Below, piece by piece: positions 1-6,510 of a DNA stretch of 9,038 nucleotides. Source of the stretch: CAYGJN01 sp964350135 (GTDB lineage: Bacteria; Bdellovibrionota; Bacteriovoracia; Bacteriovoracales; Bacteriovoracaceae); contig CAYGJN010000105.1 of the NCBI GenBank assembly GCA_964350135.1, forward strand, positions 1-9,038. Direction: 5' to 3'. How positions within the stretch are numbered: position 1 is the first letter of the stretch; each line of letters starts with the position of its first letter. The notes below the pieces were generated by a model, which saw nothing but the letters and a program-made list of their open reading frames with translations, was not told the origin of the DNA and made no database searches. Position numbers and translations under genes: made by a program.

Positions 1-262
1 TCTTGAGATAAGAACTGATGGCAATTGGCAATCTGTCGACAAGCAAAAAACTAATAGTGCTGGAAGAATTGTATTCAACAGTGAATCTAAAGCTGGAGTT
101 TACCGCTTAACTTTTGAACTCGACCCTTATTTTAAGGCCCAGAATAAAGAACATTTTTTCGTTCGAACACCTGTTGTTTTTAATATTACTGATACGAATC
201 GCAAGTATCATGTCCCATTACTTTTAAATCCTTATGGATATTCAACTTATAGAGGAAGTTAG
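1..262 (+). CDS. uraH: 5-hydroxyisourate hydrolase (HIUase, transthyretin-related), C-terminal part
   Basis: Partial gene cut by the left window edge. The frame runs from base 2 to the TAG at 260-262 and encodes 86 residues; complete family members are about 110-120 residues. The C-terminus reads YHVPLLLNPYGYSTYRGS. The terminal YRGS tetrapeptide and the His of YHVPLL are the family's active-site signature and separate it from true transthyretins. An upstream GVYRLTFEL segment and a GR pair (AGRIVF) also fit the fold. The N-terminal catalytic His lies outside the window. The enzyme hydrolyses 5-hydroxyisourate, the product of urate oxidation, to OHCU, normally in the cytoplasm. It directly precedes a gene with a UraD module, which performs the next step, so the two probably share an operon. 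Function is secure from the C-terminal signature; only the 5' end is unknown. Confidence 0.95.
   Translation, partial: LEIRTDGNWQSVDKQKTNSAGRIVFNSESKAGVYRLTFELDPYFKAQNKEHFFVRTPVVFNITDTNRKYHVPLLLNPYGYSTYRGS
252..256 (+). promoter_or_regulatory. Shine-Dalgarno and TAG/GTG overlap for the fusion gene
   Basis: GAGGA at 252-256 lies 5 bases before the GTG at 262-264, inside the last codons of uraH. The uraH stop TAG (260-262) shares its G with that GTG. This supports GTG 262 as the start over the next in-frame ATG at 295, and suggests translational coupling. Confidence 0.75.
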
Positions 263-2211
263 TGAGCTTTAAGATCTCTTATTATAATGACTATATGTCA
301 GAGAATTTTGCTAAATATCTTTTAGCAAAGACCAAGTCCCCTTTTGGAGTACAAGGTCTTTCTATGGTGGGAGAACCGGGAGGACTTGAAAATAAAGAGT
401 CTCTTAATTTTTTAGTAGAACTTTATCAATTAGTTCAAGATGATCTTAAAAAAGTTCTTGATCAAAGAATCGCTGATCGTAAGTTTATTGACTCTAGAAC
501 TCTTTCTTGCAAAGCCTATAATGAAAAGCTTAAAAATAGGCCAGGCTCAATTGAGTACAAGACAATCCTAGGTGAAAAGGACTCTAAAGACAGAATCATT
601 ATAGGTCCTCACTCTAAAGACTACGTAAAAAGTAATAATAAAGCGGTCGCAGAAATCCCTGGTTACCTGCAAGGCTATCATGTAACTCTTTTTGGTCCAC
701 CAGACAATGCTAAGATGTGTGTGAATGCGATGAATGCATTTCATCGAAAACTTAAGGGGGAGCCAGCAATTGTTTCTGAGCTTGTTAATAATATAGACTA
801 TACTCCCAAATGGGGTGCTGATAATGAAGACTCTAAAACTCCAATGCATGAAGATTTAAAGTCAGCAGGAGTTAATCTTTCAAAATCCCTTGACCATGAT
901 CTTAATTTTACAGATGAAAAAGGGAAAGAATATAAGCTAGCAGACTCACATCTTTCTCATGCTATTAAACGTTTTCCAGGACTTGCTCTGCCATCTTTTT
1001 TCTTATTTTATAATGATGAGCCAATGCCTTTGCATCTTTATGATTTTGCTCTTCATGTTTTTAAAAATTGGCATAATCCTGAAGCCCTAGTGTTCTATGT
1101 TCCTAAATTAGAAAATGAAGAAGAAGCTCGTTATATCCACAAACTGATGGAAAACACAGAGAAGCTTATTCAAAAAATTCATCCTGAATATAAGCTAGGA
1201 ACGATAAGGCTTATGATTGTGCTTGAAAACCCAAGGGCCGTCTTTCGAGTAAATGAAATTATGGATGAACTATATCCTTATTTTGTAGGTGCGAGCCTTG
1301 GCTGGCATGATTACTTGGGCTCTACGGCAAGATTATTTAAAAATGATCCCAATTATAGAATTCCAGTTAAAGCAGATCCAGATATTGTTATTAAATATAT
1401 CAAGGCCTCTCATCACCTGCTTTCAGACGTTGTTGGTGAACGGGGAGGAATTAAAGTAGGAGGAATGTACGGGATACTTCCAATTACTTATGATCTTGAG
1501 AGTTCATCTTTGCAGGTTACAATATATGGTTATATCCGAGATGTTATTACTCAATTAAAAAGAAATCTAAATGGGTTCTGGGTTGCTCATCCTGACTTTG
1601 TACGAATTGGCATCGCCTTAGTAGAAGCATGGAAAAGGTCTGATGATTCATTAGAGAAATTGGTCAAAGGTCTTTTACAAAAAAAATATCATAAAGAAAT
1701 TATGGATTTTATTAATGGAGCAGACATAGAAGGACTAGATCTCAATGATCCACTTTATGCACGTTCTTTAATTGTTGCAGATGTTGGTGAGTCTAATATT
1801 ATTGCCAACAACCATCCAGATGAAATTCGTTATAATGTATTTCAATCTTTGCAGTATATAACTGACTGGCTGACAGGGAATGGTTGCGTTGCCTTGCCAA
1901 CAGTTATTGCAGATACTCCTGTCCGAATTATGGATGATCTTGCAACAGCAGAAAGGTCTCGCTGGGAAGTTTGGCATGAGATTCATCATAACAGGTTTGA
2001 TCTTTTTGAATTTTTGAAAATCGCCCATGAAGAACTTCATTTTATTAGAAAAGATCTTTCTAATGATAAAAAAATTGTTCAGGTTAAATGGAGCGAAGAA
2101 AATGCCAAATGGTACCCTGTTGCCATGAAGCTTATGATAAAGCTTATGACTGATGATGGCCCTGCAGAATTTGCACCAGAGCTTTTATTACCTTTTACAG
2201 TTGAAGAAATT
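262..2211 (+). other. Domain: malate synthase A-like (residues 1-650)
   Basis: Collinear by eye with E. coli AceB over its whole length. FYVPKLENEEEAR (278-290) matches FYLPK..EAR. IVLENPRAVFRVNEIMDEL (319-337) matches the LIETLPA..MDEIL strand. GFWVAHPDFV (438-447) matches GTWIAHPGL. NGCVAL...MDDLATAERSR (540-567) matches NGCVPI...MEDAATAEISR. Mapped residues are Arg237 (active-site Arg), Glu322 and Asp350 (Mg2+ ligands) and Asp559 (catalytic base), so the core appears intact. Two signatures have drifted: RPRGWHL is RFPGLAL (237-243) and GLNCGRWDY is GASLGWHDY (343-351). The family condenses glyoxylate with acetyl-CoA to malate; a changed alpha-keto-acid substrate cannot be excluded. Confidence 0.85.
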
Positions 2212-4875
2212 AGAGAGGCAAATGATCCTTGGACAAAGGCCTTTGAAGTTGATCCAGTAAAGTTTTCTTTAAAAGATGAGATTACACGATTTAATTATTA
2301 TTTTGAAAATTGTGGAGAGCTCTCTTTTGCAAAAATACTATCTAAAAACTTAGCTATAGATATAAACCAAATTAATGATCTCATTCTAGCTTTTGATAAA
2401 GATCAAATTATAAATGCCGCTTATTTTCATGGTAATATTGGAGAATCAAAAGCAACTTTAGACCATAAGGCATTACAGGAACAGGCTGGAGTCGAAGAAT
2501 CTTTATCCAATGATCTAAGTTCTTGGGGAAAAAAATATCAAGATAAGTTTGGCTTCAAGTTTTTAGTTTCGGCCAAGGGAAAATCTGGTCAAGAGATGCT
2601 TGATATTTTAAAGAAAAGATATAATCAGTCCTATGAGCAAGAATTAAATGAGGCCAGACTTGCTCTTTTTGAGATCACAAAAAAAAGAATAGTTGCGGAG
2701 CCTTTAAATCAAGTTAAGCAGTCTATTGAAAACCTAAAAAAAAAGTTTAAAGTCCCTGGCCTTCAAGTAGCATTAACTTTTGATGCTAAAAATATACAAA
2801 CTCTCAGTTTTGGAAAAAGAGATAATAAGAAACCTGTTGAAGCGAATACTTTTTTTGAGATAGCCTCTCTTTCAAAAACCATCGGGACAGCTCTGGCCCT
2901 AGAGATTTTTAAGAAACAAGATATTTCTCTTGATGTCCCAGTCAATAAGCTACTTGAAAGATTTGGCTCAGATTATCAAATACCTAAGGGTGATAAAGTT
3001 CAACTGCAACATCTTATGAATCACAGTGCCCTTAATATGCATTATGTAAATGGAGTCCCATTAGGTGAGACAATGCCTGAGATCTCAGAGTTTTTACAGG
3101 GACTTCCAAAGTATGGCTATGAACCTATTGCTGTTGCTAATGAGCCTGGTACAAAGTTTCAGTATTCAGGAGCTGGCTTTATTTTATTAGAATACCTTGT
3201 TGAGCTTATCACTAAGAAAAAGTTTTCAAATCTATTATTAGAGTTTTTAAGAAAACTTAATATTTCTGAGTTAAAACCAGTTATCTGTGAAAATTATGCT
3301 TTTGGCTATAAAGATAATGGAGTAGAAGTTTCTGGTACCAGGATGCAGTTTCCATTAATTGCTGCAGGAATGATGGGAAGCGCTCGAGGAATGCTGGAGT
3401 TTTTAACAAAACTTTATAATGCTTACAAAGATTACAAAATAGATAAAACCTTAAGTCATGATACAGCAGTTTCAATGCTTTATGGTCAAAATCTAGGCTC
3501 AAGAGAGTTTATGAATTGTGATATGGGGCTTGGTGTTTTTACAACAGAGATGGGAAAAAACCGAGTTATGATTCATCAGGGAGCCAATGATGGCTACAGA
3601 GCTTTATTTTTATATTGTTTCCATGGCCCTGATGAGGGAAAGGGATTTTCTGTTTGTGCTAATGGGGAATTAGAAGCTGTTCATCTTATCGCTCAGTGTA
3701 CGCAGCTTATACTTAAAGAAATGAGTTTTTCAGGTATAGATTTTGATTTATTTGTAGATCATTTTGCATATAAAAATATGAAACAAGAAGAAGTTGTTAA
3801 TCTTGGCTATAAGCAACTTATCTTCAATGCTTTTGAATCAGACCTACCAGAGATCTATAAAAATAAAGAGATAGATCCGTTAAATCATTTTAATATACTT
3901 ATTGATGCACAGATTTTATCAGTTACTGATCAAAGCTTTGCAAGAGCATCAAATTTGCTCTCTGCCTTTAAACCGGTTTTTGAGCCTGAAGCTTTTGGTC
4001 GGTTTGGAAAACTTATGGATTCTTGGGAGTCAAAAAGACATAATTATCTTGAAAAAGAGACTTTGCATTTAAAGTTAAAAAAGTCTTCAGATTTAAATTA
4101 CGCATTTCTTTCAACTGAGTATCATGATGGCAATCAAGTAGAGTTTGTAGAAATACTTGGTTTGCAAAAAAATAACTGGATTGAAATTCTTCCTAAGACT
4201 TCAATGGAGGGACATAGCTATAGAAAAATTAAAGTAGAAAAAATAAAAGAAATTTCTGAAGTTAAAGTTTTTATATACCCAGATGGAGGGTTTACTCGTT
4301 TAGGCCTTTATAATGAATTACCTGAGGATCTAAAAAGTGAGTATAAACAAATTAAAGACTCTAGGCCCATTAGGTTTTCTCATCCTGTACCAATTCCTGC
4401 CAAGCCTTTGTACTTAGACGGTATAGAAGCAAGTATAACTATAGCTGAAGACACTGATCTTGCTTGCGAAGCTTTTGGAGCTAAAATAATAAGCTCAACT
4501 AATGAACATTATAGCCCAAGTCGCAGAATTCTATCTCCCTATGGATCTTTGGATATGTTTGATGGTCTAGAAAATGCTAGATCAAGAGATAGAAACAATA
4601 AAGAAGAAGTCATTATTCAATTAGCAAAGAGATCAAAACTAGAACGAGTAGATTTAGACTTTCGTTTTTTTATTAATAATAACCCTCAGTTTATTGAAAT
4701 CTACGGAAAATCTGACGAGAAATGGAAACAACTTGTAAAAAAGGATTATATAAAACCTTTTAGAGGGAATTTTAAATCATATAAAATTAATGATGATTTA
4801 GATTTTTCTGAGTTGAAAATAATCCTTTTTCCTGATGGTGGACTTAATAGAGTACATGTCTATGGGAAAAAATAA
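262..4875 (+). CDS. Four-module purine-catabolism fusion: malate synthase / UraD / serine hydrolase / allantoicase
   Basis: A single uninterrupted frame encodes 1537 residues with GTG start. Modules by eye: malate synthase A-like (1-650), OHCU decarboxylase (655-812), beta-lactamase-type serine hydrolase (815-1155) and a two-repeat allantoicase (1205-1537). Each is near the usual full length of its stand-alone family. No signal peptide or membrane segment is visible, so it should be cytoplasmic. The activities lie on one route: OHCU to allantoin (UraD), allantoate to ureidoglycolate and urea (allantoicase), and glyoxylate plus acetyl-CoA to malate (malate synthase). The serine hydrolase has no assigned role; its position suggests the missing allantoin-to-allantoate step (inference). 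It follows uraH with a one-base overlap and faces an xdhABC block. Codon character looks uniform along the gene, with no sign of an assembly join. Module assignment is confident for three of four; substrates are inferred from families. Confidence 0.9.
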   Translation: MSFKISYYNDYMSENFAKYLLAKTKSPFGVQGLSMVGEPGGLENKESLNFLVELYQLVQDDLKKVLDQRIADRKFIDSRTLSCKAYNEKLKNRPGSIEYKTILGEKDSKDRIIIGPHSKDYVKSNNKAVAEIPGYLQGYHVTLFGPPDNAKMCVNAMNAFHRKLKGEPAIVSELVNNIDYTPKWGADNEDSKTPMHEDLKSAGVNLSKSLDHDLNFTDEKGKEYKLADSHLSHAIKRFPGLALPSFFLFYNDEPMPLHLYDFALHVFKNWHNPEALVFYVPKLENEEEARYIHKLMENTEKLIQKIHPEYKLGTIRLMIVLENPRAVFRVNEIMDELYPYFVGASLGWHDYLGSTARLFKNDPNYRIPVKADPDIVIKYIKASHHLLSDVVGERGGIKVGGMYGILPITYDLESSSLQVTIYGYIRDVITQLKRNLNGFWVAHPDFVRIGIALVEAWKRSDDSLEKLVKGLLQKKYHKEIMDFINGADIEGLDLNDPLYARSLIVADVGESNIIANNHPDEIRYNVFQSLQYITDWLTGNGCVALPTVIADTPVRIMDDLATAERSRWEVWHEIHHNRFDLFEFLKIAHEELHFIRKDLSNDKKIVQVKWSEENAKWYPVAMKLMIKLMTDDGPAEFAPELLLPFTVEEIREANDPWTKAFEVDPVKFSLKDEITRFNYYFENCGELSFAKILSKNLAIDINQINDLILAFDKDQIINAAYFHGNIGESKATLDHKALQEQAGVEESLSNDLSSWGKKYQDKFGFKFLVSAKGKSGQEMLDILKKRYNQSYEQELNEARLALFEITKKRIVAEPLNQVKQSIENLKKKFKVPGLQVALTFDAKNIQTLSFGKRDNKKPVEANTFFEIASLSKTIGTALALEIFKKQDISLDVPVNKLLERFGSDYQIPKGDKVQLQHLMNHSALNMHYVNGVPLGETMPEISEFLQGLPKYGYEPIAVANEPGTKFQYSGAGFILLEYLVELITKKKFSNLLLEFLRKLNISELKPVICENYAFGYKDNGVEVSGTRMQFPLIAAGMMGSARGMLEFLTKLYNAYKDYKIDKTLSHDTAVSMLYGQNLGSREFMNCDMGLGVFTTEMGKNRVMIHQGANDGYRALFLYCFHGPDEGKGFSVCANGELEAVHLIAQCTQLILKEMSFSGIDFDLFVDHFAYKNMKQEEVVNLGYKQLIFNAFESDLPEIYKNKEIDPLNHFNILIDAQILSVTDQSFARASNLLSAFKPVFEPEAFGRFGKLMDSWESKRHNYLEKETLHLKLKKSSDLNYAFLSTEYHDGNQVEFVEILGLQKNNWIEILPKTSMEGHSYRKIKVEKIKEISEVKVFIYPDGGFTRLGLYNELPEDLKSEYKQIKDSRPIRFSHPVPIPAKPLYLDGIEASITIAEDTDLACEAFGAKIISSTNEHYSPSRRILSPYGSLDMFDGLENARSRDRNNKEEVIIQLAKRSKLERVDLDFRFFINNNPQFIEIYGKSDEKWKQLVKKDYIKPFRGNFKSYKINDDLDFSELKIILFPDGGLNRVHVYGKK
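2224..2697 (+). other. Domain: OHCU decarboxylase, UraD-like (residues 655-812)
   Basis: The second module follows the UraD pattern. AAYFHGNIGES (719-729) stands where the family has AHPDLAGK; His723 aligns with the catalytic His. QEQAGVEESL (739-748) aligns with the SxxEQxxAGL motif; Glu740 aligns with the second catalytic residue. KYQDKFGFKFLVSAKG (758-773) matches Y..RFGFPFI...G, and Arg809 near the end fits the family's late Arg. The Ser of SxxEQ is Ala737 here, and the Pro-Asp after the His is Gly-Asn, so the module is divergent. The family decarboxylates OHCU stereospecifically to S-allantoin, the step after the UraH encoded just upstream. Its length of about 155 residues is normal. Confidence 0.82.
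2704..3726 (+). other. Domain: class C beta-lactamase-fold serine hydrolase (residues 815-1155)
   Basis: The module opens with KVPGLQVALTF (830-840) and shows all three class C/esterase motifs. These are SLSK (869-872, the SxxK nucleophile and Lys), YSG (968-970, the YxN position with Gly for Asn) and HQG in IHQGANDGY (1104-1112, the KTG/HxG position). LMNHSALNM (918-926) is the usual LLxHxSG-like loop. The catalytic set Ser869, Lys872, Tyr968 is intact, so an active acyl-serine hydrolase is expected. With no secretion signal and fused to cytoplasmic enzymes, it cannot act as a periplasmic beta-lactamase or penicillin-binding protein. It lies between UraD and allantoicase, which suggests but does not prove action on allantoin or a related ureide. 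Confidence 0.85.
3874..4872 (+). other. Domain: allantoicase, two jelly-roll repeats (residues 1205-1537)
   Basis: Two allantoicase repeats in tandem, about 330 residues, the usual full length. Repeat 1 has SFARASNLL (1225-1233), FGKLMDSWESKRHN (1248-1261, matching GKWMDGWETRR), WIEILPKTSMEGHS (1306-1319) and IYPDGGFTRLGLY (1338-1350). Repeat 2 has TNEHYSPSRRILSP (1413-1426), MFDGLENARSR (1432-1442, matching MGDGWETARRR), VIIQLAKRSKLERVDLD (1450-1466) and LFPDGGLNRVHVYG (1522-1535). The family hydrolyses allantoate to ureidoglycolate and urea. The typical WET has become WES in repeat 1 and LEN in repeat 2, so the site is somewhat diverged, but the architecture is complete. Confidence 0.88.
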
Positions 4876-5770
4876 GAAAGATAATCTCATTGTTGAAAGA
4901 GCTGTTAATCTATCGTTGATAGAAATATTTCTAGGCTCGCTTTTACATACTTTACGAATTCCTTTTTCAGGACATTTTCTTTCTCTAAATCAGGGTTTTT
5001 TTCTTTGTTATTTTGTAAAACGTACTAGTTCAAGAAAACAAGCTGCAAAATCTGTTTTTGAAATATCTATGGTTGTGGCCATCATGAAATCTTTGGCGCC
5101 TATAGGAAAAAAACTAGGTCCTATGATTAGTATTTCAATGCAAGGTCTATGGTATAGCTTAGGGATTTTAGTTTTAGGGCGAGGTTTGCTAGGCCAAATT
5201 GCTGGGATGATTTTTTTATCACTTTGGGCATTCATTCAACCTTTTATTACTTATTTTCTTATGTATGGAACTGATCTCATTTCTGCTTTTGAGTATTTTA
5301 CAAATAAAATGCAGGGCTATCTTAGCGTAAAAAATGAGATTCTTATTTTTGGCATCACTTTATTAATTGGTCTCAAGTTAATAATAGCAAGTCTTATCCC
5401 GATTGTTTTAAAGTTTTTAAAAGATGATCAAGTTCATCAATATGAATATTATCTAAAAAAAATCTCACCTATTAGAAAAGAAAAAAAAGAATATTCCCCA
5501 TTAATAGGCGCCTTGAAAGATATTACAAAACTTCCTATGATTCTCTCTTTTTTATTAATGGGTTGTTTTTTTTATTTTCATGGTGAAGAGCAAGCCCTTA
5601 TCTTGTGGAAGATTCTTAGGGCCATAGCGATAGCTTTTATTATTTTTTATCTAATAAGAAATCCATTCCTTTCTAAGTTTATAGGCTCTATGGCAAAGAA
5701 AAGGAGCTTTCTAAACAGGTTGTATTATTTAGCTGGTTTAGGAAAAAAGAAAATAGAGTCTCTTACCTGA
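4862..5770 (+). CDS. Polytopic membrane protein of unknown function (possible ECF S-component-like)
   Basis: 302 residues from ATG 4862 (MGKNKKDN), overlapping the fusion gene by 14 bases. Other in-frame ATGs lie at 4856 and 4835. I prefer 4862 because a TAGAG sits 9 bases upstream and earlier starts run deeper into the conserved allantoicase end. About seven or eight hydrophobic segments are visible, near residues 16-32, 38-52, 65-80, 88-106, 110-135, 158-183, 223-240 and 248-266. A charged, Lys-rich loop lies at about 186-212 and the tail is basic. The first half, with LRIPFSGHFLSLNQG (31-45), KSLAPIGKKLGPM (76-88) and LSLWAFIQP (119-127), recalls small integral-membrane substrate-binding (S) components of ECF transporters; this is only a pattern resemblance. 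Its place in a purine-degradation operon suggests uptake or export of a purine, ureide or urea (inference). No ATPase or T component is in the window. Confidence 0.8.
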   Translation: MGKNKKDNLIVERAVNLSLIEIFLGSLLHTLRIPFSGHFLSLNQGFFLCYFVKRTSSRKQAAKSVFEISMVVAIMKSLAPIGKKLGPMISISMQGLWYSLGILVLGRGLLGQIAGMIFLSLWAFIQPFITYFLMYGTDLISAFEYFTNKMQGYLSVKNEILIFGITLLIGLKLIIASLIPIVLKFLKDDQVHQYEYYLKKISPIRKEKKEYSPLIGALKDITKLPMILSFLLMGCFFYFHGEEQALILWKILRAIAIAFIIFYLIRNPFLSKFIGSMAKKRSFLNRLYYLAGLGKKKIESLT

Positions 5771-6510
5771 AGAAGCTGTGCCATAATTGAGATACTTATT
5801 TCCTCAGGGTCATTGGACCCAATAGGAAGACCTAGAGGGATTATAAGACGATCCAGGAATTCTTGGGACACACCTAGCTCTTTAAGATCTTTTTTAACAA
5901 CAATAGCTTTTTGCTTAGATCCGATAACCCCAATATAGGGAGCATTTGGGAAAAGCTTATAGATTTCAAAAAGAATAGGTACATCATGGGCATGTCCTTG
6001 AGTCATAGAAATAAAAAAAGTTTTCTCCGTAAACTTAGAAACTGCCTCTTTAGGGTTTTTTAAACAAAGAGTTTTTGCGCCTTCAAGCTTATCGATCCAT
6101 TCCTGTCTATGATCAATAATAGTTAGCTGACAATTAAGTTTTAAAAGTCCTCGGCTGAGCGCTTGAGATATATGGCCGGCCCCAAAAAGTGCAATAGGCC
6201 AAGAGTTTCCAGGAAAGTGCTCAAATAAAAAGCTAGCTTCACCACCACAGGTCATTCCAATATCTTTTTGCAAATTCCAAGTAATACTTATGGGAGTAGT
6301 TTTAGTATCAGATCTTAAAAGCTCTTGAGCTTTGTCTATTGCAGCAGCTTCAACTTTTCCTCCGCCAATTGTTCCTGCTTGCAAACCATTTTTGGTTACG
6401 ATGCACTTGGCTCCTGGGTCTTGCGGAGCTGAGCCACGATAGGCTGTCATTGTAATTAAAACAAAAGAGACTCCTGCTTTTTCAAAGTCCAAAGCTTTTT
6501 GCCAAATCAT
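5725..6510 (-). CDS. xdhC: Xanthine dehydrogenase accessory protein XdhC (Moco sulfuration/insertion)
   Basis: 261 residues, near the family size. The N-terminal XdhC/CoxI domain shows RGSAPQDPGAKCIVT (25-39), TIGGGKVEAAA (47-57) and the GMTCGG cysteine motif (85-90). The C-terminal Rossmann-type domain shows ALFGAGHIS (107-115), IIDHR (131-135), SMTQGHAHD (168-176) and GVIGSKQKA (194-202). In Rhodobacter capsulatus this protein binds molybdenum cofactor, promotes its sulfuration and delivers it to the XdhB subunit. It is not part of the mature enzyme. The ATG overlaps the xdhB stop as ATGA (6507-6510), with GGAG 8 bases upstream (6519-6522), so it is the last gene of an xdhABC operon. Its final 46 bases overlap the convergent membrane-protein gene. 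Assignment is firm. Confidence 0.95.
   Translation of the reverse strand: MIWQKALDFEKAGVSFVLITMTAYRGSAPQDPGAKCIVTKNGLQAGTIGGGKVEAAAIDKAQELLRSDTKTTPISITWNLQKDIGMTCGGEASFLFEHFPGNSWPIALFGAGHISQALSRGLLKLNCQLTIIDHRQEWIDKLEGAKTLCLKNPKEAVSKFTEKTFFISMTQGHAHDVPILFEIYKLFPNAPYIGVIGSKQKAIVVKKDLKELGVSQEFLDRLIIPLGLPIGSNDPEEISISIMAQLLQVRDSIFFFPKPAK

Noticed and set aside
161..200. Promoter for the fusion gene inside uraH
   Set aside because: AT-rich hexamers are everywhere in this window; the stop/start overlap makes co-transcription with uraH the simpler reading.
2704..3726. Beta-lactam resistance gene or penicillin-binding protein
   Set aside because: The module has no signal peptide and is embedded in a cytoplasmic metabolic fusion; the fold is shared by many esterases and amidases.
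4835..4861. Earlier ATG starts (4835, 4856) for the membrane protein
   Set aside because: They extend further into the conserved allantoicase end and have no well-placed Shine-Dalgarno; 4856 cannot be strictly excluded.
4270..4872. Possible tandem DNA repeat around the two PDGG segments
   Set aside because: The similarity is at protein level and reflects the two ancient repeats of allantoicase; the DNA is not repeated.
5771..5810. Bidirectional terminator between convergent genes
   Set aside because: No stable inverted repeat followed by a T-run could be seen in either direction.
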